56,311 bases of DNA, from NCBI GenBank assembly GCA_036265385.1, contig DATAPD010000057.1, positions 1 to 56,311 on the forward strand, in the 5' to 3' direction. Shown one piece after another: positions 45,358 through 54,612 of the stretch (position 1 is its first letter; every line of letters begins with the position of its first letter). The notes under the pieces are model-generated. The model did not search any database. It had not been told where the DNA came from and saw nothing but the letters and a program-made list of their open reading frames with translations. The DNA comes from DATAPD01 sp036265385 (GTDB lineage Bacteria > Acidobacteriota > Terriglobia > Terriglobales > Acidobacteriaceae). Both the position numbers and the translations under genes were made by a program.

Positions 45358-47199
45358 ATGAAGTCGAAACGACTCACGTGGGCTGTCTTGACGATTGCGT
45401 TTCCGTTCTTCAGTTCGGGATGCTCGAAGCCAAAAAGTCAGACATCTTTCGGTCTGCAACCCACCCAGGAAAAATTTCAGCCAGGCCAGTATGCGGGACG
45501 CTTAGAGCCAGATGATGGTCAGTGGATTCGTCCGGCGAAAGACTACGCCAGCACCCGGTATAGCACTCTCGATGAAATCAACACGGGCAATGTCAAGAAC
45601 CTGAAGCTGGCGTTTACGTTCTCGACGGGTATGACGCGAGGACACGAGGCTGCTCCGCTAGTCGTCAACAACACGATGTATATCGTGACGCCGTTTCCTA
45701 ACAATCTCTACGCACTGGATCTGACCAAACCAGGCGCGCCCATGAAGTGGGTGTATCAGCCGGGTCCGACTCCGGCATCGCAAGGCGTGGCGTGCTGCGA
45801 CGTAGTAAATCGCGGCGCTTCGTATTCGGACGGAAAGATCTTCTATAACACGCTGGACATGCAGACGGTCGCGGTCGATGCGAATAGCGGTAAGGAGATT
45901 TGGAAATCTCGTATCGGCGACATCAACATGGGCGAAAGCATGACGATGGCGCCATTGGTTGTGAAAGACAAAGTCCTTGTTGGGAACAGCGGCGGAGAAT
46001 TCGGGATTCGAGGTTGGCTTACAGCACTCGATGCGAATACTGGAAGGATCGCTTGGAGAGCATACACAGCGGGTCCTGATAAAGATGTCCTGATCGGACC
46101 TCGTTTCAAGCCGTTCTATCCACAAGATCGGGGAGAAGATCTGGGAGTAAAAACATGGCCGCCCGACGCGTGGAAGATTGGCGGCGGTGGTGTGTGGGGT
46201 TGGATTTCGTACGATCCGGAGCTGAATCTTGTCTACTACGGTACGGCAAATCCGGGGCCGTGGAATTCGGAGGCGAGACCTGGCGATAACAAATTCACAA
46301 CCGGTATCTTCGCGCGTGATCCCGACACTGGAGAAGCGATCTGGTTTTATCAGATGAACCCGCACGATCTCTATGACTATGACGGCGTAAATGAAAATCT
46401 CCTGCTCGATCTTCCGATCCAGGGACAAGTGCGGAAAGTGTTGGTGCATCCCGATCGAAACGGACATATGTACGTCCTCGATCGTGCGACCGGAGAGGTG
46501 CTCTCAGCGGAGCCATACGAATACATCACCACCTCAAGCGGAGTCGATACGAAGACTGGGCTCATTCATTACGTCGAAGATCGAAAGCCGCGATTGGGAT
46601 CTGTGGTGCGCGATATGTGTCCCGCTGCTCCGGGAGCAAAAGACTGGCAACCTTCGTCTTTTTCACCTCGCACGCAATTGATGTACGTGCCGCACAACCA
46701 CCTCTGCATGGATGAAGAAGAAGTATCTGTGAATTACATCGCTGGGACTCCGTATGTCGGAGCGAACGTGCAGATGTATCGCGGGCCGGGCGGATATGGA
46801 GGAGAACTGACGGCGTGGGATCCGGCGAGTGGCAAAGCCGTATGGAATATTCGGGACAACTTTCCTGTTTGGAGCGGGACCGTAGTCACCGGGGGAGACG
46901 TTGTCTTCTTCGGAACCATGGATGGCTGGTTCCGAGCTGCAGATGCGCGTAGCGGTGAAGTGCTTTGGCAATTCAAGACTGGATCGGGAATCATCGGCCA
47001 GCCGATTTCTTACAAAGGTCCGGATGGCAAGCAGTACATTGCCGTGTTATCGGGAGTAGGTGGCTGGGCAGGCGCGATTGTGGCTGGCGGTCTTGACCCG
47101 CGTGATCGATCCGCAGCGCTCGGCTTTGTGGGCGCCATGCAGGACCTACCGAAGTACACCAACAAGGGAGGCGTGCTCTATGTCTTCTCGCTTCCCTAA
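45358..47199 (+). CDS. PQQ-dependent alcohol dehydrogenase, lanthanide (XoxF/PedH) type
   Basis: A 613-residue eight-bladed quinoprotein oxidising an alcohol in the periplasm. The adjacent Cys146-Cys147 (GVACCDVV) form the ring disulfide over PQQ, Glu214 and Asn298 are at metal-ligand positions, and the catalytic Asp340 is followed by Asp342 (LYDYDGVNE). This Asp-x-Asp is the mark of lanthanide enzymes; calcium enzymes have Ala or similar at the second place. The N terminus ends FFSSGC with Cys22, a lipobox, so the enzyme may be lipid-anchored. The XoxJ-like and cytochrome c genes follow directly, as in xoxFJG. PQQ synthesis genes are not in view. The alcohol is unknown. Confidence 0.9.
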   Translation: MKSKRLTWAVLTIAFPFFSSGCSKPKSQTSFGLQPTQEKFQPGQYAGRLEPDDGQWIRPAKDYASTRYSTLDEINTGNVKNLKLAFTFSTGMTRGHEAAPLVVNNTMYIVTPFPNNLYALDLTKPGAPMKWVYQPGPTPASQGVACCDVVNRGASYSDGKIFYNTLDMQTVAVDANSGKEIWKSRIGDINMGESMTMAPLVVKDKVLVGNSGGEFGIRGWLTALDANTGRIAWRAYTAGPDKDVLIGPRFKPFYPQDRGEDLGVKTWPPDAWKIGGGGVWGWISYDPELNLVYYGTANPGPWNSEARPGDNKFTTGIFARDPDTGEAIWFYQMNPHDLYDYDGVNENLLLDLPIQGQVRKVLVHPDRNGHMYVLDRATGEVLSAEPYEYITTSSGVDTKTGLIHYVEDRKPRLGSVVRDMCPAAPGAKDWQPSSFSPRTQLMYVPHNHLCMDEEEVSVNYIAGTPYVGANVQMYRGPGGYGGELTAWDPASGKAVWNIRDNFPVWSGTVVTGGDVVFFGTMDGWFRAADARSGEVLWQFKTGSGIIGQPISYKGPDGKQYIAVLSGVGGWAGAIVAGGLDPRDRSAALGFVGAMQDLPKYTNKGGVLYVFSLP

Positions 47200-47980
47200 A
47201 TGGACCGCAGCATTGCTCGTGATGGCGTGCGCGATGGCATCCCATGCACGTGAACTGAAGGTTTGTGCGGATCCGGATAACTTGCCTTTCTCCAATCGAC
47301 GGCAAGAAGGGTTTGAAAACAGAATCGCTGAGATGCTGGCTCGGCAACTCCACGCTGAGCTGAAATACGAATGGCAGCGCATGGGGCGTGGATTCGTGCG
47401 CGAGTACCTTGGAAAATCACGCTGCGATGTGCTAATCGGCATCCCTGCCAACTATAAGCCGGTGCTAACCACGCGACCTTATTACCGGTCGACATATGTA
47501 TTTGTAAGCAGGCGCCGTGAACAACTGCAGAATCTTTCAATCGATGATCCTGATTTGCGGGAGATGAAAATCGGTGTGCAGGCGCTCGAGGAAGAATTCG
47601 CTCCGCCAGGAAATGCGCTCGCTCGGAGAGGAATGCAATCTTCGATTGTGGGCTTTGACACGACCGGTAAACAACCGGATGAAATTCTTCGAGCGGTCGC
47701 GAGCAGGAAGATCGATCTCGCAATTGTCTGGGGACCTTTCGCTGGATATTACGCTCGAAAATTTCCAAATCTGGCGCTCACGCCTGTGATGCCCGAAGTG
47801 GATCCGCCCGGAATTCCGTTCACATTCGCGATTGCGATGGGAGTACGTAAGGGAAATACACAGCTACAAGGTGAGCTGCAGGATTTTTTGTCGAAGCGAA
47901 AAAGGGCGATCAAACGAATTCTTCACGCCTACAACGTTCCCGAACTCGAGCTTGTCCCTAGACAAGAAGGAGGCGAGTGA
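47180..47980 (+). CDS. XoxJ/MoxJ-like periplasmic binding protein
   Basis: A 266-residue solute-binding-fold protein with a signal peptide (AALLVMACAMASHA). Motifs RELKVCADPDNLPFSNRRQEGFENRIAE (key parts VCADPDNLPFSN and GFENRI) and RSRYD-type CDVLIGIPANY match the quinoprotein-dehydrogenase-associated family. Members are thought to help load cofactor or partner the dehydrogenase. The ATG at 47180 overlaps the dehydrogenase end by 20 nt, with ggagg 9 nt upstream; the next gene overlaps by TGATG. Confidence 0.85.
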   Translation: MSSRFPKWTAALLVMACAMASHARELKVCADPDNLPFSNRRQEGFENRIAEMLARQLHAELKYEWQRMGRGFVREYLGKSRCDVLIGIPANYKPVLTTRPYYRSTYVFVSRRREQLQNLSIDDPDLREMKIGVQALEEEFAPPGNALARRGMQSSIVGFDTTGKQPDEILRAVASRKIDLAIVWGPFAGYYARKFPNLALTPVMPEVDPPGIPFTFAIAMGVRKGNTQLQGELQDFLSKRKRAIKRILHAYNVPELELVPRQEGGE

Positions 47981-48531
47981 TGGCTTACCGTCTAGCGCTC
48001 GCGGCGTTGTTGTTGATTGTCCTTGCCGGGTGTGAACGAGAAGATCGCCGTTTTCGACCTTCGCCTTCAGCAGCCAATATTTTAAACAGTGTGCAGGTAA
48101 GTGGTCTGCATCCGGGTGGAGGACCCCTGCAAGGTGGTCCCGCCTTGCCCGGATACTACGAGGAAAGTGCGTATGCAGTAAACGAAGGGAAACGACTGTT
48201 CAATCAATACAACTGTTCAGGATGTCATGCCAATGGGGGCGGAGGGATTGGACCTCCGTTGATGGATCCGGCGTGGATTTATGGCGGCGAGCCCGGAAAC
48301 ATTTTCGCAACCATCATGCAGGGACGTCCGAATGGAATGCCGTCCTTCCGAAACAGGATTCCGGAATATCAAGCGTGGGAGATTGTCGCTTACGTTCGCT
48401 CCCTCAGTGGTCAGTTACCCTCCGATGTCGCACCTGCGCGCGGCGATGATGCGTACTTCAAACCAGCTGAACAAGCGATGCCGAAACAGACTCCAACCGG
48501 TATCACAGGAGTTCCGGAGAAGAAAAAGTGA
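47980..48531 (+). CDS. lipoprotein cytochrome c (XoxG-like position)
   Basis: A 183-residue single-heme cytochrome c. The lipobox LAGC puts Cys18 at the cleavage point. The heme site CSGCH is at residues 79-83, and the distal Met is probably in GMPSFRNR. It directly follows the dehydrogenase and XoxJ-like gene, where XoxG, the electron acceptor of the dehydrogenase, normally is. The ATG at 47980 is chosen over a GTG one codon before, because aggagg sits 6 nt ahead. Confidence 0.85.
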   Translation: MAYRLALAALLLIVLAGCEREDRRFRPSPSAANILNSVQVSGLHPGGGPLQGGPALPGYYEESAYAVNEGKRLFNQYNCSGCHANGGGGIGPPLMDPAWIYGGEPGNIFATIMQGRPNGMPSFRNRIPEYQAWEIVAYVRSLSGQLPSDVAPARGDDAYFKPAEQAMPKQTPTGITGVPEKKK

Positions 48532-49550
48532 GACTTGCGCGACAGGTCGGCTCCGGACTGGTCTGGATTTGCGGAAGTGCAATTTTATCTGATGCGCAGG
48601 GGTCCATTCTGCGGCCCGCAGGAGCTCAGGCCGGTAACGTCGAGTGGCTGTATTGGACGATTTTCTGGATTGCGTTTGTTGTTTACGTGCTGGTGGTGCT
48701 TGCATTCACGCGGGCTGCGACCCGCAACCGTGTGCGCGACAAAGAGCCGGTGCCAGTTCTTCAGAATCCTCCCGGTGAGCGGGGTGCATTGATTGCGGTC
48801 CACTCCGCGCTTGCAATCACGGTTATCACGCTGTTTGTGGTCTTGGGGATGAGCGTCGTCACTGGAAAGAAAGTGGAAGGCCTCACCTCGAAGAATCCCA
48901 TCACGATTCAAGTGACTGGGCATCAGTGGTGGTGGGAAGTGACTTATCCGAATTCACAGGCGGACCAAACCGTAACAACGGCAAATGAGATTCATGTTCC
49001 GGTTGGCAAGCCAGTCGTCATCCTGACCAGTTCGGCCGATGTGATTCACAGTTTTTGGCCACCCAATATTCGAGGGAAGCGAGATCTGCTACCCGGATAT
49101 CAAAACGCGTTCTGGATGCAAGTGGACGAGCCCGGGATCTTCCGCGGACAGTGCGCAGAATTCTGCGGTTACCAGCACGCACACATGGGATTCGCGATTG
49201 TTGCCGAAAGCGTAGATGACTTCTCGAAGTGGCTCGAAAAACAACGGAAGCCGGCCGAGTTGCCTACAGACGAGGAGATTGGGCGAGGCCAACAAGTCTT
49301 TCTGTCGCATGCCTGTGTGATGTGTCACACCATTCGTGGCACTGGTGCGGCATCCCGTATGGGACCCGATCTCACACATCTTGCGGGCCGACACATGATC
49401 GCCGCTGAAACTTTGCCGAACACCAGGGGCGCTTTAGCTGGATGGATTGTTGATCCGCAGAGTACGAAGCCAGGCAGCCAGATGGCGCCCAATCCGATGT
49501 CCTCCGACGATTTGAATGCGCTGCTCGCATTTCTGCAGAGCTTGCAGTAG
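48528..49550 (+). CDS. ctaC: cytochrome c oxidase subunit II with fused cytochrome c (caa3 type)
   Basis: A 340-residue protein. Two membrane helices are at about 38-60 and 90-112. The CuA domain has the aromatic patch QWWWEV (133-138) and ligands His174, Cys209, Glu211, Cys213, His217 and Met220 (GQCAEFCGYQHAHM). A C-terminal cytochrome c domain carries CVMCH (263-267). This fusion defines caa3 oxidases, which take electrons straight from cytochrome c. GTG start overlaps the previous stop (GTGA). It is the first oxidase gene in the operon. Confidence 0.95.
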   Translation: MRLARQVGSGLVWICGSAILSDAQGSILRPAGAQAGNVEWLYWTIFWIAFVVYVLVVLAFTRAATRNRVRDKEPVPVLQNPPGERGALIAVHSALAITVITLFVVLGMSVVTGKKVEGLTSKNPITIQVTGHQWWWEVTYPNSQADQTVTTANEIHVPVGKPVVILTSSADVIHSFWPPNIRGKRDLLPGYQNAFWMQVDEPGIFRGQCAEFCGYQHAHMGFAIVAESVDDFSKWLEKQRKPAELPTDEEIGRGQQVFLSHACVMCHTIRGTGAASRMGPDLTHLAGRHMIAAETLPNTRGALAGWIVDPQSTKPGSQMAPNPMSSDDLNALLAFLQSLQ

Positions 49551-49563
49551 GAGAAAAAAGTTC

Positions 49564-51492
49564 GTGGCTGTAGCCGATCCGATCATCGCATCACCAAGCG
49601 AAAGGCACGAACGCCTGGCTCGGACATGGAGCGATGGCCGGGGAGTGTACGGATGGTTTACCAATGTCCACCACACCACCATCGGTCGGCGCTACATGAT
49701 CACTTCGTTCCTCTTTTTTGTGCTGGGTGGGATCCTTGCGGCTTTGATCCGGCTGCAATTGGCGCGTCCTGAAAATCACCTTCTGGACCCCGACAAGTAC
49801 AACCAGATTTTCACTGTCCACGGCAGCACGATGATTTTCTTATTTGCCGTGCCGATGATGTACCAGGCCTTCGGAGTGTACCTGGTCCCGCTGATGGTTG
49901 GCGCACGCAACATTGCTTTCCCGCGACTCGCCGCTTTTTCGTACTACATCTATGTCGGAGGCTGTTTGCTGCTTTGGGGCGGACTACTCTTGAACATCGG
50001 CGCTGATACCGGTTGGTTCAGCTATGTGACGCTGTCTGGCCCTGCATTCTCTCCTGGAAAGCGGGTTGATTTTTGGGCGCAGATGATCACCTTCACAGAG
50101 TTATCAGCGCTGGCGGTTGCCGTGTGCCTGATCGTCACCATCTTTAAACACCGAGCCCCGGGTATGACCCTGAACCGGATGCCGCTTCTGATCTGGGAAA
50201 AGCTGGTGCTTTCCTTCATGGTCATCTTTGCGATGCCGGCGGTGATGCTGGTCAGTTCCATGCTTTTGATGGATCGCACGGCGAACACACATTTTTTCAA
50301 TCCAGCGGAGGGCGGGGACGTACTTCTCTATCAACATCTCTTCTGGTTTTTTGGCCATCCGGATGTGTACATCATTTTCCTGCCGGGAGCAGCGATTGTT
50401 TCCACGCTCGTCACCACGTTTTCGCGCCGGCATATTTTCGGCTATCCAGGAATCGTTGTCGCGACGATAGCGACAGGCTTCTTGGGATTCGGCGTCTGGG
50501 TCCATCACATGTTTGCGACCGGCTTACCGCAACTAAGCGAGAGCTTTTTTACAGCGGCCACACTGATGATTGTGATTCCAACCGCATATCAGTTTTTCTG
50601 CTGGGTTGCGACCTTGTGGACCGGAAGACCGCAGCTGCGGCTCCCGATGCTTTGGGTCGGCGGTTTCTTCTTCGTGTTTCTCATTGGCGGGTTGTCGGGA
50701 TTGATGCTGGCGTCGGTTCCGGTCGATCAGCAAGTACATGACACTTTTTTTGTTGTTGCTCATTTTCACTACGTGCTGATTGGTGGCGCGGTGTTTCCGA
50801 TGTTCGGAGCACTCTACTACTGGTATCCGAAAATTGTCGGGCGAATGGCGAATGAAACATTAGCCAGGGTGCACTTCTGGTTGTTTTTCATTGGCTTCAA
50901 TCTCACTTTTTTCACGATGCATTTCCTCGGATTAAGAGGAATGCCGCGACGGGTTTACACGTATCTGCCCGAAATGCATTGGGCTTCCTTGAATTTGATC
51001 GCGACGAGTGGCGCGATATTCATGACGGCCGGAGTATTGGTCTTTTTGTTCAACGTGTTCTGGAGCCGAGAGAAGGGTCCGATTGCGACGGCCAATCCGT
51101 GGGGCGCAGGAACGCTCGAGTGGGGTGTTTCCTCGCCGCCACCGCCTTACAACTTCCTGAACATCCCGATCGTGAGTGGACGCGAAGCCTTGTGGGACGA
51201 CCCTCCGCACCAGCCTGTCGTGAGCGGCCTGCGCGATGACGTTCGCGAAATGCTCTTAACAAACAGTCTCGATGCTGAACCCGAAGGGAGGGAAGAGCAG
51301 CCAGGGCCAAGTATTTGGCCCTTCGTATCCGCCGTCGTCGTTTCCGTAGTGCTGATCGGTTCGATATTCACGCTATGGGCCGTCGTATACGGCATTGTGC
51401 CCATCATCATCACGATCGTTGGTTGGATTTGGCCAACGCAAAGAGAAGCATCTCAAACTCGCTCGCACGAGAAATGGAGTGTGGCTCCCTAA
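49564..51492 (+). CDS. ctaD: cytochrome c oxidase subunit I
   Basis: A 642-residue heme-copper oxidase core subunit with at least twelve membrane helices. Recognised parts are FTVHGSTMIFLF (low-spin heme ligand region), WFFGHPDVYIIFLPG (CuB ligand His and the cross-linked Tyr), HHMFATG and VDQQVHDTFFVVAHFHYVLIGG (shown as HDTFFVVAHFHY, the heme ligands). Extra helices occupy the C-terminal 40 residues. The GTG at 49564 is behind taggaga; it lies 13 nt after subunit II. Confidence 0.95.
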   Translation: MAVADPIIASPSERHERLARTWSDGRGVYGWFTNVHHTTIGRRYMITSFLFFVLGGILAALIRLQLARPENHLLDPDKYNQIFTVHGSTMIFLFAVPMMYQAFGVYLVPLMVGARNIAFPRLAAFSYYIYVGGCLLLWGGLLLNIGADTGWFSYVTLSGPAFSPGKRVDFWAQMITFTELSALAVAVCLIVTIFKHRAPGMTLNRMPLLIWEKLVLSFMVIFAMPAVMLVSSMLLMDRTANTHFFNPAEGGDVLLYQHLFWFFGHPDVYIIFLPGAAIVSTLVTTFSRRHIFGYPGIVVATIATGFLGFGVWVHHMFATGLPQLSESFFTAATLMIVIPTAYQFFCWVATLWTGRPQLRLPMLWVGGFFFVFLIGGLSGLMLASVPVDQQVHDTFFVVAHFHYVLIGGAVFPMFGALYYWYPKIVGRMANETLARVHFWLFFIGFNLTFFTMHFLGLRGMPRRVYTYLPEMHWASLNLIATSGAIFMTAGVLVFLFNVFWSREKGPIATANPWGAGTLEWGVSSPPPPYNFLNIPIVSGREALWDDPPHQPVVSGLRDDVREMLLTNSLDAEPEGREEQPGPSIWPFVSAVVVSVVLIGSIFTLWAVVYGIVPIIITIVGWIWPTQREASQTRSHEKWSVAP

Positions 51493-51494
51493 TC

Positions 51495-52103
51495 ATGGAT
51501 CGTCGACCAACTTTCGTGATGGATGTGTCGGACCTTCCGACGATTGTGTTCCGGGAGCGCAACCCAATCTTCTGGGGCAATGTGCTCTACATGACCATCG
51601 AAGGCGCGATGTTCGCGATGGTTTTTGCGAGCTACTTCTATTTGCGAACACGCAGCACTGAATGGCCGCCGGGAGTCAATCCTCCGTACGTCTGGTACGG
51701 AATTGCGAACACGTTGCTTCTGCTGATCAGTGTGTTGCCTGCGCGCTGGATCCAACTGCGCGCGCGCGCTGGTGACCTTCGCGGAAGCCGAAACGGCTTG
51801 CTGGTGCTGGCTGCGTTCGGCGCGGTAGCGCTGATCATCCGTGGGTTCGAGTTTCCCGCACTGAATTGCCGATGGGATACAAATGCGTACGGATCGATGA
51901 TCTGGGCCATGCTGATCCTTCATACCGGGCACCTACTGACCGAATGGGTAGAAACATTGGTGATGATTGCTTTTGCTTCTAGTTCCCGGATGGAAGGCAA
52001 GCGCTTTCCCGATTTCGATGTGAATTCCGACTACTGGTACTTCGTTGTCGGCTGGGTAATCGTGATGAACTTCGTTCTGTATTGGGCTCCCCGATTCTTG
52101 TAG
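51495..52103 (+). CDS. ctaE: cytochrome c oxidase subunit III
   Basis: A 202-residue protein with five membrane helices, as in short subunit III of caa3 enzymes. The opening RERNPIFWGNVLYMTIEGAMF and the Glu in HTGHLLTEWVETLV are typical. It starts 2 nt after the end of subunit I, so translation is coupled. Confidence 0.88.
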   Translation: MDRRPTFVMDVSDLPTIVFRERNPIFWGNVLYMTIEGAMFAMVFASYFYLRTRSTEWPPGVNPPYVWYGIANTLLLLISVLPARWIQLRARAGDLRGSRNGLLVLAAFGAVALIIRGFEFPALNCRWDTNAYGSMIWAMLILHTGHLLTEWVETLVMIAFASSSRMEGKRFPDFDVNSDYWYFVVGWVIVMNFVLYWAPRFL

Positions 52104-52111
52104 AGGAATGC

Positions 52112-52480
52112 GTGGTTAACCAGGAACAACTCGCGCGAGAAACCAGATTCGAATTCGATCTTTGGTGGGGCATGTTTGCTGGACCGATCTCGTGGGCATT
52201 GGGACAAGGGGCCAGTTACACCATGGTGCAACATGCCTGTTCAACCGGACACGTGTATGTCCTCTACCTGATTGATGTTGTCGCAATCGTGATCGCGCTC
52301 AGCGGCTTCTTTCTCGCATTGAAGAATTTCAGACGATTTCCTGAAGGTGAACCGACCGGCGGAAAGCCACACGACCGTGCACATTTTCAGTCGATTCTCG
52401 GGATGATATTCAGTCTCGCTTTCGTAGTGGTCAACCTTGCAATAGCTCTCCCGCGCTGGATCATGAGCCCTTGTTCTTGA
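52112..52480 (+). CDS. small membrane protein in oxidase operon
   Basis: A 122-residue protein with three predicted membrane helices (FDLWWGMFAGPISWALGQG, VLYLIDVVAIVIALSGFFLA, FQSILGMIFSLAFVVVNLAIA). It is at the position where subunit IV is often found, but I do not see the COX4 prokaryotic motif. GTG at 52112 with gagg upstream; 8 nt from the previous gene and 7 nt before ctaG. An accessory subunit or assembly factor is plausible. Confidence 0.7.
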   Translation: MVNQEQLARETRFEFDLWWGMFAGPISWALGQGASYTMVQHACSTGHVYVLYLIDVVAIVIALSGFFLALKNFRRFPEGEPTGGKPHDRAHFQSILGMIFSLAFVVVNLAIALPRWIMSPCS

Positions 52481-52487
52481 GTTTACG

Positions 52488-53426
52488 ATGACTGGCTTTT
52501 CACAAGTTACGCACATCTCCGGTCCCGCTGCCGCATGGCTATTCCATCTTGGCGAGAACACGGATCTGCGATCAGCTTCATGGTCATGGGACCTGAACTA
52601 CACATTGCCGCTGGCGCTTGCGTTTGTCTTGTACGTGGCGGGCTTCTTGCGGATGAAGTTCCGATTATCCTCCGGCCGCCTGCGATGGACTCCGTTTGTC
52701 ATGTTCTTAGGCGGATGGGGCTGGCTGGTAATCGCCCTGAACTCGCCGATTCATGAGATCGGAGAAAAACTGTTCTGGGTTCACATGGCACAGCACGAGA
52801 TCCTGGTCCTGATCTCCGCGCCATTGTTAGTGCTCTCGCGTCCGCTTGCGCCGATGCTGTGGGCTTTGCCCGCTCGCTGGCGTGAAGCGATAGGCAGAGC
52901 TTTAAAACTTAAGGTCCTCAATAGAAGTTGGATTCTGATCTCCGCTCCGGTCATTGCCTGGCTTCTCCATGCGATTGCGCTCTGGGTTTGGCACGCTCCT
53001 CTGCTTTTTGATGCGACGCTGCACAGTGAATTTATTCATGCTCTCCAGCACATCAGCTTCTTGGGAACAGCTCTCCTGTTCTGGTGGGCACTGTTAGAAG
53101 GACATCGCGGGAGGCTCAACAACGGTGTGGCTGTGCTCTATGTGTTCACGACGGCAGTTCACACAAGCATCTTGGGCGCCTTGCTCACGCTTTCATCTCG
53201 GCCATGGTATCCATCCTATGCGGCAACAGCGCCAACGTGGGGCTGGAGTGCCTTGCAGGATCAGCAGTTCGGCGGACTAATCATGTGGGTGCCGTCAGGG
53301 ACTCTGCTGACGATTGTCGCGCTTGCGATGGTTGCCCGATCGCTGAGGTCTTCCGAGCAAAGGTGGGCGTACTCTCGAACGGCAGCGGTTCTGCGGGAAG
53401 CGATGGACGGTGTCCATGAAGCATAG
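52488..53426 (+). CDS. ctaG: cytochrome c oxidase assembly factor CtaG (caa3 type)
   Basis: A 312-residue protein with seven or so membrane helices of the CtaG_Caa3 family. The typical pieces HEIGEKLFWVHMAQHEILVL, with paired His residues, and ALQHISFLGTALLFWWAL are present, as is ALQDQQFGGLIMWVPSG near the end. In Bacillus CtaG is required for active caa3 oxidase, probably through copper delivery. It is unrelated to the Cox11 protein also called CtaG. Its end overlaps the next gene by 11 nt. Confidence 0.9.
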   Translation: MTGFSQVTHISGPAAAWLFHLGENTDLRSASWSWDLNYTLPLALAFVLYVAGFLRMKFRLSSGRLRWTPFVMFLGGWGWLVIALNSPIHEIGEKLFWVHMAQHEILVLISAPLLVLSRPLAPMLWALPARWREAIGRALKLKVLNRSWILISAPVIAWLLHAIALWVWHAPLLFDATLHSEFIHALQHISFLGTALLFWWALLEGHRGRLNNGVAVLYVFTTAVHTSILGALLTLSSRPWYPSYAATAPTWGWSALQDQQFGGLIMWVPSGTLLTIVALAMVARSLRSSEQRWAYSRTAAVLREAMDGVHEA

Positions 53427-53811
53427 TTCCTCCCTAATTGTTGCCCTCTTAGAACTGGTGATCGTGTGTTCCTTTTTGTCTGCATGCGATGAGTCGCGAG
53501 AATCGTTTCGCCAAGCGGCATTGGTAACCGGTGGGAATCCGAAATCTGGTAAGGCTGCGATTCGTCGCTACGGCTGCTATACGTGTCACACCATTCCTGG
53601 CGTGGACGGAGCGTATGGCCTGGTCGGGCCACCCCTGACACAGGTGGGCAGCCGATATGTGCTCGCGGGCGAACTCCCGAATACTCCTGAAAATCTGGAA
53701 CTCTGGATCCAACACCCTCGACAAGTAGAGCCTCACACACTCATGCCGGAGATGGGTGTGTCAGAACAGGACAGTCGTGACATCGCAGCATACCTGTACA
53801 CATTGCGCTGA
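53416..53811 (+). CDS. small lipoprotein cytochrome c
   Basis: A 131-residue protein. The lipobox FLSAC gives lipidated Cys24, with Asp25 at the +2 position, which in E. coli keeps lipoproteins in the inner membrane. The heme motif CYTCH is at 54-58 and the distal Met probably in HTLMPEMGV. Closely resembles the C-terminal heme domain of the subunit II gene in this operon (CHTI, RYVLAGELPNTPENL against RHMIAAETLPNTRGAL), suggesting duplication. Likely an electron carrier to the oxidase. Confidence 0.85.
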   Translation: MKHSSSLIVALLELVIVCSFLSACDESRESFRQAALVTGGNPKSGKAAIRRYGCYTCHTIPGVDGAYGLVGPPLTQVGSRYVLAGELPNTPENLELWIQHPRQVEPHTLMPEMGVSEQDSRDIAAYLYTLR

Positions 53812-53828
53812 TTCGCAGAGGAGGAGAA

Positions 53829-54611
53829 GTGAACCGATTTGATTTTTTGCGCAGATGCGCATTGTTACTCGCCATTCTGATTGCGAGCTTGCCCGCAGGG
53901 GCCCAGAATCCGCAGGATTGTTCCAAACTCCCATCCTACGAGACGTTGAAGACAGCTATGACCAACGCTGTGAAGCAAGGGCAAGCAGGGAATGGCGGAC
54001 TCGGGAATCAGGAGTGGGGGGCGGTTGTGAATCGTGATGGCGTAATCTGCGCAGTCGTTTTCACGGGACCGAATCGTGGCGCACAGTGGCCGGGGAGTCG
54101 AACTATAGCGGCGATGAAGGCCAACACCGCGAATGCACTCAGCTTAGACAATTTCGCTCTTTCGACTGGAAATCTGTACGCTGCAGCGCAGCCGGGTGGT
54201 TCCCTGTACGGAATCACACTGCAACCCAATCCACACGTAGTCGGAGAGGGAGATGCTCAAAAGTTCGGACAAAAAGATGATCCTATGGTGGGCAAAGCTC
54301 CTGGCGGAGTGATCGTCTTTGGTGGAGGACTTCCGCTCTATGGCAAGGACGGAAAACTCGTCGGAGGCTTGGGCGCAAGCGGGGACACCGCCTGTGCGGA
54401 TCACGTGATTGCATGGCGTGCTCGTCACGAACTCGGGCTTGATGCTGTTCCGATGGGCGTTGCACCGGGACAGAACGACAATCTCATCTTCGATATTCAG
54501 AACGGGCAGAGCGCGAGCGGCTATGGCCATCCGGCGTGCAAGGGCGGCAAGCCAAGTGAGGACATCATTAAAGATTTGACCAATAAGATGCCAACCGGTC
54601 CTCACCACTGA
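53829..54611 (+). CDS. exported GlcG/HbpS-like heme-binding-fold protein
   Basis: A 260-residue protein with signal peptide (LLLAILIASLPAGA before QNPQD). The family core shows in GAVVNRDGVICAVVFTG, IAAMKANTANALSLDNFALST, and VIVFGGGLPLYGKDGKLVGGLGASG (the DGKLVGGLGASG loop is the hallmark). GlcG/HbpS proteins bind heme or small ligands and are often found with quinoproteins. GTG start behind gaggaggag. It is 17 nt after the cytochrome gene, so it is in the operon. Confidence 0.8.
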   Translation: MNRFDFLRRCALLLAILIASLPAGAQNPQDCSKLPSYETLKTAMTNAVKQGQAGNGGLGNQEWGAVVNRDGVICAVVFTGPNRGAQWPGSRTIAAMKANTANALSLDNFALSTGNLYAAAQPGGSLYGITLQPNPHVVGEGDAQKFGQKDDPMVGKAPGGVIVFGGGLPLYGKDGKLVGGLGASGDTACADHVIAWRARHELGLDAVPMGVAPGQNDNLIFDIQNGQSASGYGHPACKGGKPSEDIIKDLTNKMPTGPHH

Positions 54612-54612
54612 A

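Noticed and set aside
45658..46467. 269-residue open frame on the minus strand inside the dehydrogenase gene
   Set aside because: Antisense shadow of the PQQ dehydrogenase; no domain and no ribosome binding site.
48528..49550. Subunit II of a quinol oxidase
   Set aside because: The CuA ligands are complete and a heme c domain is fused, so it accepts electrons from cytochrome c.
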